Positions 1 to 6,409 of a stretch of DNA of 27,047 nucleotides are shown one piece after another. A program made the translations under genes and the position numbers. The DNA comes from a virus, in IMG/VR virus record IMGVR_UViG_3300008116_000599, positions 1-27,047 of that record, one strand, 5' to 3'. The notes below the pieces were generated by a model that was given only the letters and a program-made list of their open reading frames with translations, did not search any database and was not told the DNA's origin. Every line of letters begins with the position of its first letter. Within the stretch, counting starts at the first letter, position 1.

Positions 1-2
1 AA

Positions 3-8
3 TATAAT
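3..8 (+). promoter_or_regulatory. Candidate -10 box for the replication operon
   Basis: A perfect TATAAT lies at the very left edge of the window. Transcription would start near position 15, just before the structured leader at 21-88 and the first gene at 94. The -35 region is outside the window, so this rests on the -10 box and its position only. Confidence 0.4.
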
Positions 9-20
9 AACTGAATATTA

Positions 21-88
21 CATAGCCCCACTATGTCGAGTACTCTCCTGTCCTCCGTATTGGGGCTATGTATCTAACTGACAGGAGA
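21..88 (+). promoter_or_regulatory. Leader with predicted H-type pseudoknot over the Shine-Dalgarno
   Basis: Positions 21-30 (CATAGCCCCA) and 61-70 (TGGGGCTATG) are perfect reverse complements, giving a 10-bp stem. Inside its loop, 44-52 (TCTCCTGTC) is a perfect 9-nt complement of 80-88 (GACAGGAGA), which is the Shine-Dalgarno of the gene starting at 94. Stem plus loop-to-downstream pairing is the classic H-type pseudoknot layout and would hide the ribosome-binding site. The pairing is read directly from sequence; regulation is inference. Alternatively, the loop copy may be a minus-strand Shine-Dalgarno for a divergent gene to the left, but no well-spaced minus-strand start follows it. Confidence 0.5.
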
Positions 89-93
89 AAACT

Positions 94-282
94 ATGATTG
101 AGCTACAGGGCTACAAAATCCCTGGTCACATATCCTACTCGGCATTCACGACTTACCTTACCTGCGGATACCAGTACTACCTGAGTAGACTCCTCTCCTT
201 ACCTGAGGAGCCAAGTGTCTGGTCTGCTGGTGGACGTGCGTTCCACTCGGCAACCGAGGAATGGGACAAAGCCAATGACTAA
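94..282 (+). CDS. Cas4/RecB-like nuclease, N-terminal part (split by frame change)
   Basis: This 62-residue ORF holds the N-terminal part of a PD-(D/E)XK nuclease of the Cas4/RecB type. Near residue 24 there is a cysteine in a TCGYQYY context, as in the first Fe-S cysteine of Cas4-like proteins. Residues 45-51 (AGGRAFH) resemble the family's conserved G-x-x-x-H motif. The catalytic D/ExK residues and the other cysteines are in the next ORF, in the +1 frame. The start has an ideal GACAGGAG Shine-Dalgarno 6 nt upstream. The ORF ends in TAA at 280-282, overlapping the ATG at 275. It may be one chain made by +1 frameshifting, two subunits, or a gene broken by a single-base indel (biological or assembly error). 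Confidence 0.7.
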   Translation: MIELQGYKIPGHISYSAFTTYLTCGYQYYLSRLLSLPEEPSVWSAGGRAFHSATEEWDKAND

Positions 283-877
283 CCAACTCTGGACTAAAGC
301 GTGGGCTGAAGAAACCAAGGACTTAGACTTTACGAAAGCCCGCGTTGCGGGCAGAGCCACCAAGGCTAACCCGAATAAAGAAGACGGTAACTGGTGGAAC
401 GAGCAAGGTCCTATCTGGGTCGACCAGTACATCCAGTGGCGCAAGATGAATACCAACTGGAAGATTTGGAAGACGCCCCAAGGAGCTAAAGCCATCGAAC
501 TAGAACTCAATCCCACCATTGCCGACGTGCCGGTGAAGATGGTGATTGACCGTGTCTTTGAGGTTGACGGTGAACTTGTCATCGTTGACCTGAAGACATC
601 AACACGCAGACCAACATCAGACCTTCAGCTTGGCTTTTACAAAGTCGGCATCGAACTGATGCTGGGTGTGACAATCAATCAAGGTAACTACTGGATGTCC
701 CGCGAAGCGGGGACAGGAGAGATGATTGACTTGTCGAGATATACCTTGGATATGCTCGAGTACCTTGTGTCTAACTTCGAGAAGGCACGCCAATCTGGTA
801 TATTTCTACCTAACCTATCCAGTTGCAGTTTCTGTGGATTCACAGACTTCTGCCAATTCACGAAAGAGAAGCAATGA
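275..877 (+). CDS. Cas4/RecB-like PD-(D/E)XK nuclease, catalytic part
   Basis: About 200 residues carry the core of a PD-(D/E)XK exonuclease: an aspartate in MVIDRVFEVDG, followed by a D-L-K in VIVDLKTST, the metal-binding and catalytic signature. The C-terminus has CSFCGFTDFC, matching the C-terminal cysteines that bind an Fe-S cluster in Cas4-like proteins; the partner cysteine is in the preceding ORF. The frame is open further upstream (to 215), but that part shows no family resemblance, so I take ATG 275 as the possible independent start. There is no good Shine-Dalgarno before it, which favours translational coupling or frameshifting. In phages these proteins act in recombination or DNA end processing. 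Confidence 0.75.
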   Translation: MTNQLWTKAWAEETKDLDFTKARVAGRATKANPNKEDGNWWNEQGPIWVDQYIQWRKMNTNWKIWKTPQGAKAIELELNPTIADVPVKMVIDRVFEVDGELVIVDLKTSTRRPTSDLQLGFYKVGIELMLGVTINQGNYWMSREAGTGEMIDLSRYTLDMLEYLVSNFEKARQSGIFLPNLSSCSFCGFTDFCQFTKEKQ

Positions 878-1257
878 ACAACGACGATTGGAAGATTCAG
901 GTCTCCATCAAATCGTCTGCATCTAAAGATGCGGATATGATAAACGTCCGTGCCAATACAGCAGACGAGCTAAGCGTCCTGCTTGAAGGGGTGGGTGATT
1001 ACGCTACGCAGATTGCGTCGACAGCAAAGTTGATTCAGATTGCGTACAACGCCATCCCTTTATCGACGCCCGTTTCCACTACAAGCACTCCGCCAACGCC
1101 ATCCTCAATTCCAGACCAGGCGAGAACAGCATCGCCTACCTGTATTCACGGTCCACGAATCTGGCGCAGCGGGGTAAGTAAGAAAACGGGACAGCCCTAT
1201 GCTTTCTGGTCTTGCCCTCAACCACAGGGTGCTGACCAGTGTAAGCCAGTGAACTAA
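874..1257 (+). CDS. Small protein with C-terminal zinc-finger-like motif
   Basis: A 127-residue protein. The start at 874 overlaps the previous stop as ATGA and has GAGAAG just upstream. The N-terminal ~65 residues look like a compact alpha/beta domain, followed by a Ser/Thr/Pro-rich linker (residues ~68-90). The C-terminus has a Cys/His pattern (C-I-H-G ... S-C-P ... D-Q-C) around a KTGQPYAFW segment, typical of small zinc-binding nucleic-acid modules in phage replication regions. Its place between a nuclease and a helicase-like ATPase suggests a DNA-binding accessory role, but no specific function can be assigned. Confidence 0.8.
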   Translation: MNNDDWKIQVSIKSSASKDADMINVRANTADELSVLLEGVGDYATQIASTAKLIQIAYNAIPLSTPVSTTSTPPTPSSIPDQARTASPTCIHGPRIWRSGVSKKTGQPYAFWSCPQPQGADQCKPVN

Positions 1258-1266
1258 ACTAGAGTT

Positions 1267-1309
1267 TGGCAACCGCCTGTCATAAGGGGAAGGTGATGGG
1301 CGGTTACCA
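1267..1309 (+). promoter_or_regulatory. Stem-loop in the 140-nt spacer before the DnaB-like gene
   Basis: TGGCAACCGCC (1267-1277) pairs with GGCGGTTACCA (1299-1309) at 10 of 11 positions, around a 21-nt loop. There is no T-run after it, so it is not a simple intrinsic terminator. The loop contains the purine-rich Shine-Dalgarno and the ATG of the tiny ORF at 1296. Confidence 0.4.
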
Positions 1310-1367
1310 ACAAACAATCGCAACAGAGGCAGTTTGTGAGGGTGTTCTCGCCTTATGTCGTAAGTAA
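1296..1367 (+). CDS. Possible 23-residue leader peptide
   Basis: An ATG preceded by AGGGGAAGG opens a 23-codon frame ending in TAA at 1365. Its last codons are formed by the repeated CTTATGTCGTAAG element. The next gene starts 30 nt downstream. A good Shine-Dalgarno in an otherwise empty spacer suggests it could be a translated leader, but a frame this short can arise by chance. Confidence 0.25.
   Translation: MGGYQQTIATEAVCEGVLALCRK
1353..1363. repeat. Copy 1 of the TTATGTCGTAA element
   Basis: Exact 11-bp element, also found at 7369, 8521, 8717 and (inverted) 9782. Here it lies 35 nt upstream of the DnaB-like gene's ATG, followed by the GACAGGAG Shine-Dalgarno. Confidence 0.5.
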
Positions 1368-1397
1368 GAATCCTCTCCCTCAAGACAGGAGAACTCA

Positions 1398-2180
1398 ATG
1401 AAAACGCTTACCCGCTCCATCGGTAGGAGTGACATCGGTGGCGAACCACTGCCACCAGTATTCAAGTCTTTTGATAATCATAAGGTTATCTTCCGCAGGG
1501 CGGAAGTATCTATGCTCGCCGGAACTCCGGGTGTCGGTAAGTCGACGCTGGCTCTGGCACTGGCACTCAAGATGAAGGTGCCAACGCTCTACATCTCAGC
1601 CGATACCAATGCACACACGATGGCGATGCGGCTTGCCTCGATGATTTCTGGCAAGAATCAGACTGACGTAGAGCACCTACTTCAGACTGACCTTGGCTGG
1701 ACTAAGGCAACACTTGCTCGTAGCAATCACATCGTCTGGTCCTTTGAGTCAAGCCCCAGCCTCCAAGACATTGACGAGGAAGTTCAAGCCTTTGAAGAAC
1801 TATGGGGATGCCCGCCTGTGGCTATCTTCGTGGACAACTTGATGGACATTGCAACCGATGGTGGCGAAGAGTTCGCCTCAATGCGTGCCATTATGAAAGA
1901 GCTCAAGTTCCTAGCCCGTGCCACCAACACGGCAATCATCGTCCTTCACCATACCTCAGAGGCAGTCCTCGGAACCCCGTGCCAGCCACGCTCTGCGCTA
2001 CAGGGCAAGGTCGCACAACTTCCAGCCCTTATCTGTACACTTGGGGTTGTGGGTACAGCGATGGCAGTAGCACCAGTCAAGAACCGCTATGGCAGGGCTG
2101 ACGCTAACGCTAACCTTCACGCTTGGTTGGCATTCAACCCAGAGTTTATGTACATAGAAGACATTCCGGAGAGCAACTAA
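1398..2180 (+). CDS. DnaB-like / RecA-fold ATPase (replicative helicase candidate)
   Basis: A 260-residue RecA-fold ATPase. Walker A is GTPGVGKST (residues 42-50), Walker B is the hydrophobic strand ending in VDN (residues 141-147), and a sensor-like strand ends in LHHTSE (~183-188). The N-terminal primase-interacting domain of full-length DnaB (~450 residues) is absent, so this is the short single-domain form often called DnaB-like helicase in phages. It would unwind DNA at the phage fork with the primase encoded downstream. The ATG has a GACAGGAG Shine-Dalgarno 6 nt upstream. A RadA/KaiC-like ATPase without helicase activity is the alternative. Confidence 0.85.
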   Translation: MKTLTRSIGRSDIGGEPLPPVFKSFDNHKVIFRRAEVSMLAGTPGVGKSTLALALALKMKVPTLYISADTNAHTMAMRLASMISGKNQTDVEHLLQTDLGWTKATLARSNHIVWSFESSPSLQDIDEEVQAFEELWGCPPVAIFVDNLMDIATDGGEEFASMRAIMKELKFLARATNTAIIVLHHTSEAVLGTPCQPRSALQGKVAQLPALICTLGVVGTAMAVAPVKNRYGRADANANLHAWLAFNPEFMYIEDIPESN

Positions 2181-2383
2181 TGAACGATTACATCGTGCAG
2201 GAAGAAGAAGATTTCCAGCAGAACCTCCGCTTACTGGCTAACGCATCGGCTAAAGAGCAGGTTGCTAAGCTGGCTTTGCGACTGATGAATCACAAGATTG
2301 ATGTGGTTGACGAGTACACACAGGGCGTGGCTGATGGCATCACCACCGCTGTGAACATACTCAAAAAGGAACTCGGTTTGTGA
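2180..2383 (+). CDS. Small acidic hypothetical protein
   Basis: A 67-residue protein starting with a TAATG overlap with the ATPase gene and ending in a GTGA overlap with the next. Residues ~20-65 look mainly helical, rich in Ala, Lys and Leu. I do not recognise the family. The coupling suggests it is made with the helicase and resolvase; a small replication accessory is possible but not shown. Confidence 0.75.
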   Translation: MNDYIVQEEEDFQQNLRLLANASAKEQVAKLALRLMNHKIDVVDEYTQGVADGITTAVNILKKELGL

Positions 2384-2736
2384 GTTCAGCAAACAAGCGC
2401 AAGGGTGCACAGTTTGAAACCGACGTCCTCAAGTGGCTAAGGGAACACGATTACATCTCCAGCGCAGAACGCTTGTCCAAGGCGGGAGCCAAGGATGAGG
2501 GTGATATTGTGGTGAAGAATCTCAGAGACTGGGCTTTCATACTAGAACTAAAGAACAGACAGAAATTAGATTTACCTGCCTTCTGGAGCGAAGCGCAGGT
2601 AGAAGCAGAGAACTATGCGAAGGCTCGTGGGTTATCCCTTGTCCCGCCAGCCTTCGTCATAGTCAAGCGTCGAGGAGTGGGGATTGGTAAGTCGTGGGTT
2701 ATTCAAGACTTGGAGCAGTGGGTAAAGGTTCTCTAG
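2380..2736 (+). CDS. Holliday-junction-resolvase-like PD-(D/E)XK nuclease
   Basis: A 118-residue protein with the layout of archaeal/phage Hjc-type resolvases: an N-terminal KRKGAQFETDV helix with the conserved glutamate (residue ~13), a G-A-x-D-E-G-D segment with the metal-binding aspartate (~residue 42), then the strand ILELKNRQK carrying the E-x-K pair (~residues 55-57). It would cut branched DNA such as Holliday junctions or replication intermediates. GTG start overlaps the previous TGA (GTGA), indicating translational coupling. The length fits the family. A different small phage endonuclease with the same fold is the alternative. Confidence 0.75.
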   Translation: MSSANKRKGAQFETDVLKWLREHDYISSAERLSKAGAKDEGDIVVKNLRDWAFILELKNRQKLDLPAFWSEAQVEAENYAKARGLSLVPPAFVIVKRRGVGIGKSWVIQDLEQWVKVL

Positions 2737-3101
2737 AAAGTGACCTTCCATCCATAGCTGACGTCCTGCAGCACTACGGTGCTGACCTAAGACGTAATAA
2801 AGGTCAGGTCAATCTGCGTTGCCCGTTTCACAAAGACCAACATCAAAGCGCGACTGCCAACCTCGATAAGAATATCTTTATATGTTTTGCTTGTGGTGTA
2901 CAAGGCAACAGTTTACAAATCATCAGTGGACAGGAGGGAATAACAATCAATGAAGCAAAGCGTTTTGCAGAAAGAATTACTGGCGAAGGCGACGGACAAG
3001 TACAGCGAAAGTATTCATCTGGCGGAAGATTACCTGCGCCTAAGAGGAATACCCCTGGAAGTAGCACGTCTGGCTCGATTAGGCGTAGTAGAGGAGCCTG
3101 A
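2694..3101 (+). CDS. DNA primase, CHC2 zinc-finger part (split primase)
   Basis: Carries the DnaG-type N-terminal zinc module: C43 and H46 (CPFH) and C64 and C67 (CFAC), with the typical G-x-x-x-x-L-x-x-x-x-G tail, in which the zinc binds template DNA. Residues up to ~95 (INEAKRFAERI) look genuine. The remaining ~40 residues are Gly/Ser/Arg-rich and probably only read through the next gene's frame. Start is uncertain: GTG 2694 or GTG 2718 are the only in-frame options, neither with an ideal Shine-Dalgarno. The catalytic Toprim domain lies in the +1 frame from 2950. The 152-nt overlap means either two cooperating proteins or a frameshifted single primase. Confidence 0.75.
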   Translation: MGYSRLGAVGKGSLESDLPSIADVLQHYGADLRRNKGQVNLRCPFHKDQHQSATANLDKNIFICFACGVQGNSLQIISGQEGITINEAKRFAERITGEGDGQVQRKYSSGGRLPAPKRNTPGSSTSGSIRRSRGA

Positions 3102-3567
3102 GATTGGACACGAAGCGTTTCAGGGAAGACTATCTATCCCGTATATTACTAAGTCTGGCGTTGTTGACCTGCGCTTTCGTAGCCTCAATCCTGCTGTAGA
3201 GCCTAAGTATATGGGCTTGACCGGAGCTGAGACCAAGATGTACAACGTGCTGGATGTAGAGAAGGCATCGGATTGGATTGGTGTCTGCGAGGGTGAGCTC
3301 GATACCCTGACTCTGTCTGGCTGCATTGGTATCCCTTGCGTGGGTGTTCCGGGTGCGAACAGTTGGAAGAAGCACTACACCCGCCTGCTTGCTGACTTCG
3401 AGAGGGTCTTCGTCTTTGCTGATGGTGACCAACCGGGGCGTGAGTTTGCCTCAAGTCTAGCTCGAGAGCTCCCTGTCACCATCGTCAATCTCCCTGATGG
3501 CGAGGATGTCAACTCCATCTACGTGTCCGAAGGACCGGACTATCTGATTTCTAAGGTATCGGGATGA
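2950..3567 (+). CDS. DNA primase, Toprim catalytic part (split primase)
   Basis: A 205-residue protein with the DnaG/Twinkle-type Toprim fold. It has a YLRLRGIP-type linker helix (residues 28-35), the catalytic EGELD motif (114-118) and the metal-binding FADGDQPG motif (156-163). It would synthesise RNA primers with the zinc-finger part encoded just before. Its ATG has its own strong Shine-Dalgarno (ACAGGAGGG, about 11 nt upstream), which supports independent initiation rather than frameshifting. The coding start lies 152 nt inside the upstream ORF. I recall similarly split primases in some actinobacteriophages, but this needs checking. Confidence 0.85.
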   Translation: MKQSVLQKELLAKATDKYSESIHLAEDYLRLRGIPLEVARLARLGVVEEPEIGHEAFQGRLSIPYITKSGVVDLRFRSLNPAVEPKYMGLTGAETKMYNVLDVEKASDWIGVCEGELDTLTLSGCIGIPCVGVPGANSWKKHYTRLLADFERVFVFADGDQPGREFASSLARELPVTIVNLPDGEDVNSIYVSEGPDYLISKVSG

Positions 3568-3929
3568 TGGATAACTACTGTGACCCCTGCGGGGAGCACT
3601 TCGATAACTCGTTTGATTACATCGACCACATCACTGCTGATTATGGGAACAAGGAAGAATTCGACCCGTCTCTTCTTCTGCCCAATGGCTCTCGATTTAT
3701 GGTTGGTTCACTCCTCAGGTTTATGTATCACCACGCCGACGAGCCGGAACAAATAAGACAAATAGCACAATCCTCATATGTTACACTTTTCGCTGCGGAG
3801 ATTCAGTCTGAGGAAGTAGAAGTGATGATAGAGGATATGGTCGTTATGTCTGAAATGATGCAATTCGATTTGAGCTTGAAGAAACTGCTAGAAGAAAGCA
3901 AACCCGATGACAACGAGAATGGAACGTGA
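3564..3929 (+). CDS. Hypothetical protein with an N-terminal CxxC
   Basis: A 121-residue acidic protein starting with an ATGA overlap with the primase stop. An N-terminal C-D-P-C followed by H-F-D-N and a later D-H-I resembles a C2H2-type zinc finger (residues 6-23). The rest appears helical, with a methionine-rich acidic segment near residues 85-102. No family recognised. A second in-frame ATG at 3567 is equally possible. Confidence 0.7.
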   Translation: MMDNYCDPCGEHFDNSFDYIDHITADYGNKEEFDPSLLLPNGSRFMVGSLLRFMYHHADEPEQIRQIAQSSYVTLFAAEIQSEEVEVMIEDMVVMSEMMQFDLSLKKLLEESKPDDNENGT

Positions 3930-3935
3930 AGAGAT

Positions 3936-4307
3936 ATGGACAATCCTAAGCCATCTGACCGACCTTGGTTACGCAATCACAAGTCACCAAACGAGGGAGG
4001 GTCACCTGCTCGTCACTCTGACAGTTCCATTGCTGAGTTCGAGAGAAACATAAGGGAGATAATGGACGAGCTAGCTACGCTGGCTGTCCAGAAGCAGGTT
4101 GATTACGGTCCGAAGAACATCTCGAACTCTCCTTATGGTCCAGTACAGGGGCTCGTCGTCCGCATCTACGACAAGATTGCACGCATCGTCAACCTCACTA
4201 AGAACGACATCGACCCACAGAACGAGTCGCTCGAAGACTCCTTCAAAGACCTAGCTAACTATGGCGTCATCGGTCTTATGGTCTTACGAGGTAAGTGGGA
4301 TAGGTAA
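3936..4307 (+). CDS. Nmad1-like (DUF1599-type) nucleotide-modification-associated protein
   Basis: A 123-residue protein. Residues 33-123 fit the small helical domain often labelled nucleotide modification associated domain 1: a helix with MDELATLAVQKQVDYGPKN, a V-V-R-I-Y-D-K-I-A-R-I helix, and a final E-D-S-F-K-D-L-A-N-Y-G helix before LRGKW. In phages this domain accompanies modified nucleotides or DNA; a dUTPase/MazG-like all-alpha fold has been suggested. The first ~30 residues are charged and probably disordered. It sits between replication proteins and a nuclease-like gene. Biochemical activity is not shown by sequence. Confidence 0.7.
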   Translation: MDNPKPSDRPWLRNHKSPNEGGSPARHSDSSIAEFERNIREIMDELATLAVQKQVDYGPKNISNSPYGPVQGLVVRIYDKIARIVNLTKNDIDPQNESLEDSFKDLANYGVIGLMVLRGKWDR

Positions 4308-4690
4308 TGAAGAACTCCAACTTCGACTTGGACTTCGGCTACGGGTCAGAGGGTGAGAACCTCGTCAATGAACTTCTGACTGGTGGCAGGACTGTCGAAG
4401 TAAAGCGAGACCGGAAGTGGCACAGCACTAACAACCTTTACATCGAGGTTGAGTGTTGGTATATGACTACCCAATCGTGGGAGCCATCCGGTCTGTCGGT
4501 AACGACGGCTGCATACTGGGCGTTCGTGCTCGAGTCATCAACCTTCATCGTTCCCACTTATGTCTTACGACAAACTGTTTTAGAAAAAGGAAGACAGATT
4601 ACCTGCGACATTCCTCCGAATAAGTCGAAGGGTTATCTCATCACCGTCGAGGACCTACTTGGCGGTACAAAGAAATGGGGAAAGCAATGA
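4307..4690 (+). CDS. Putative PD-(D/E)XK-like endonuclease
   Basis: A 127-residue protein with a TAATG overlap at its start and an ATGA overlap at its end. The N-terminal half reads G-S-E-G-E-N-L-V-N-E-L-L, then TVEVKRDRKW (E-x-K, residues ~31-33), then IEVECW (~46-51). A helix glutamate followed by E-x-K and another acidic strand suggests a restriction-endonuclease-like core. This is a moderate guess from the pattern; the aspartate ligand would be in the FDLDFGYG segment. It may act in DNA repair or host DNA degradation. CTTATGTCTTACGAC (4557-4571) is a partial copy of the repeated 11-bp element. Confidence 0.6.
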   Translation: MKNSNFDLDFGYGSEGENLVNELLTGGRTVEVKRDRKWHSTNNLYIEVECWYMTTQSWEPSGLSVTTAAYWAFVLESSTFIVPTYVLRQTVLEKGRQITCDIPPNKSKGYLITVEDLLGGTKKWGKQ

Positions 4691-5427
4691 AGGTAATCGT
4701 CTGTGTGAGTGACTTGCAGATTCCTTACCACCACGAGGGTGCCGTCGATGCGCTCGCCCGATTCATCAAGAAGTACAGACCAGATGAGGTTGTGTCGGTA
4801 GGTGACGAGATGGATATGCAGACCATAAGCCGTTGGGCTAAAGGTACGCCACTCGAATACGAAGGTAGTATTTCCCGAGACAGAGACTTGACGACTCGCA
4901 CGCTTGAGCGGTTGAAGGTCGAACATATGATTCGTAGCAATCATACTGACCGCTTGTACAACACCGTGATGTTGCGCTCGCCAGGATTGCTTGGTCTTCC
5001 TGAGCTCACGCTCCCTAACTTCCTAAGACTTGATGACATCGGAGTAACCTACCACACAAAGCCATATGAACTAGCTCCGAACTGGTTGCTCTTTCACGGT
5101 GACGAGGGCAATGTTCAGCCTACCTCCGGGGCTACTGCATTGGGCTTAGCGAAAAGGGCGGGGATGAGCGTCGTCTGTGGGCACACGCATCGTATGGGTC
5201 TTACACATTTTACTCAGTCTTATTACGGTGGCAAGCCACGCACTGTCTGGGGTATGGAAGTCGGATGTATGATGGACTTCAAGCACGCTAAGTATGTAAA
5301 AGGTGGGCTCTTCACGTGGCAGTTAGGCTTTGGAATCTTATTCGTTGACGGGCAGAAGGTCACCCCTACCATCATCCCAATGAACCTTGACGGAAGTTTC
5401 GTCTTTGAAGGGAAGCTCTGGAAGTAA
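4687..5427 (+). CDS. Calcineurin-like metallophosphoesterase
   Basis: A 246-residue protein with all the metallophosphoesterase motifs in order: D9 (SDLQ, with Q where many members have H), GDEMD (39-43), NH in SNHTD (85-86), the FHGD histidine (138) and GHTH (165-168). These bind two metals and hydrolyse phosphoesters. Phage members of this type are often placed with replication genes; the substrate (cyclic nucleotide, nucleic acid or protein phosphate) cannot be read from sequence. A 2',3'-cyclic phosphate substrate is worth noting, since the ribozymes in this genome would generate such ends. The start at 4687 is preferred over 4675 because it forms an ATGA overlap with the upstream stop. 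Confidence 0.88.
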   Translation: MKVIVCVSDLQIPYHHEGAVDALARFIKKYRPDEVVSVGDEMDMQTISRWAKGTPLEYEGSISRDRDLTTRTLERLKVEHMIRSNHTDRLYNTVMLRSPGLLGLPELTLPNFLRLDDIGVTYHTKPYELAPNWLLFHGDEGNVQPTSGATALGLAKRAGMSVVCGHTHRMGLTHFTQSYYGGKPRTVWGMEVGCMMDFKHAKYVKGGLFTWQLGFGILFVDGQKVTPTIIPMNLDGSFVFEGKLWK

Positions 5428-5428
5428 T

Positions 5429-6073
5429 ATGGACTGGGAAAGAATAAAGCGATGGGACTATGTCGTTGATGCGGTGGCTAGTGAGTACTCCCGTAAGTTC
5501 GATATGGTAGAAACTTCTGACCTAAGACAGGCACTGTATCAGTGGTTTCTGGAGCACCCCAATAAGCTTGATGAGTGGGAAGCAATCGGTGAGAAGGATG
5601 CAAAGAACCTTATCTACCGGAGCTTACGCAATGAAGCACTTGATTATTGCCAGAGGTGGAAGGCGAAGTCTGTTGGCTATGACGTTGGTGACTTGTTCTA
5701 CTATGCACCTGATGTCGTCGAAGCCATCCTCCCTGCTGTCTTACGTGGTGAGTTTGGCGTAGCACACAAGCTCAATCTCGGTAGGGTTGGTAGACCTACA
5801 GCACCCGCCGAAGGCGGTAACCTCTTGACGATGATGGTTGAGATTGACTGGGGCTTTTGGAAGTTGTCGAAGGAAGACAGGCACATCTTGTTTATGCGTC
5901 ACGCTGAGTCGCTTGACTTCAAAGAGATGGCTAATGTCCTAAGTCTTGGTTCCGAAGATGCAGCAAGGATGAGGCACAAGCGTTCTATCAATCGTCTCAT
6001 TCGCAAGCTCGGAGGGTTCAAGCCTTATCTCGAAGAGGACTCGAAGCCAGCCGAAGAACCCGAAGATGACTAG
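5429..6073 (+). CDS. Sigma-70-like / HTH transcription factor
   Basis: A 214-residue protein starting two bases after the phosphoesterase stop codon. The C-terminal part (residues ~147-202) is a region-4-like helix-turn-helix: LSKEDRHILFMRHAESLDFKEMA, then a recognition helix with AARMRHKRSINRLIRKLG. The N-terminal half has region-2-like helices ending in NEALDYCQRW. The middle is Gly/Pro-rich linker. It may direct RNA polymerase to phage promoters, perhaps those of the head genes. It is shorter and more divergent than host sigma factors, so plain HTH regulator is the alternative. Its TAG overlaps the TAG of the convergent gene on the other strand. Confidence 0.65.
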   Translation: MDWERIKRWDYVVDAVASEYSRKFDMVETSDLRQALYQWFLEHPNKLDEWEAIGEKDAKNLIYRSLRNEALDYCQRWKAKSVGYDVGDLFYYAPDVVEAILPAVLRGEFGVAHKLNLGRVGRPTAPAEGGNLLTMMVEIDWGFWKLSKEDRHILFMRHAESLDFKEMANVLSLGSEDAARMRHKRSINRLIRKLGGFKPYLEEDSKPAEEPEDD

Positions 6074-6240
6074 CGATTGTCGGTTTTGTAGAAGCCACTG
6101 CCCTTGAAGTGCACGGCTGGTGATGACCACACTCGTATCATATTTCTACCGCACCCATCGCACTCTGGACCGAACTCGAAGTAGTCTCTGGTTTCTGTCT
6201 TGAGACTGCAATACTTACACTTGTATTCGTAGATAGGCAT
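6070..6240 (-). CDS. FmdB-like zinc-ribbon protein
   Basis: A 56-residue protein beginning MPIYEYKCKYC, the hallmark of FmdB/CxxC_CXXC regulatory zinc ribbons, with a second knuckle C-D-G-C (~residues 28-31) and a tail W-S-S-P-A-V-H-F-K-G-S-G-F-Y typical of that family. It probably binds zinc and nucleic acid or protein; exact role unknown. ATG 6240 is chosen because the family always starts at this motif. It is the last gene of the minus operon and its stop codon overlaps that of the convergent sigma-like gene (6070-6073, CTAG), with no terminator hairpin between. Confidence 0.85.
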   Translation of the reverse strand: MPIYEYKCKYCSLKTETRDYFEFGPECDGCGRNMIRVWSSPAVHFKGSGFYKTDNR

Positions 6241-6241
6241 A

Positions 6242-6409
6242 TCAATCAATCTCCGTTGGAGCGGTAGCGATAGCACCGCATTCTTTGCACTCTTGTCTTA
6301 GGTCATACCAAGCAACTGTTCTAGTCTCGGCGTCCCACATCACTGTGACGTTCCACATCATAGACCCACACACGCACACCATTATGGGCTCGCCCCGTAG
6401 GTCTATCAT
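6242..6409 (-). CDS. 55-residue zinc-ribbon protein
   Basis: A short frame read directly from the minus strand. It starts with an ATGA overlap at the stop of the lysozyme-like gene (6409) and ends one base before the ATG at 6240. The product begins MIDLRGEP, contains C-V-C-G (~residues 12-15) and C-K-E-C-G (~42-46), separated by a W-N-V-T-V-x-W-D strand pair, matching a small zinc ribbon. The perfect fit between two neighbours and paired cysteines make it very likely real, although it is shorter than usual gene-finder limits. Confidence 0.8.
   Translation of the reverse strand: MIDLRGEPIMVCVCGSMMWNVTVMWDAETRTVAWYDLRQECKECGAIATAPTEID

Noticed and set aside
215-274. Upstream extension of the nuclease catalytic frame to ATG 215
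   Set aside because: The 20 extra residues show no resemblance to the nuclease family, while the frame from 94 encodes the conserved N-terminal motifs over the same bases.
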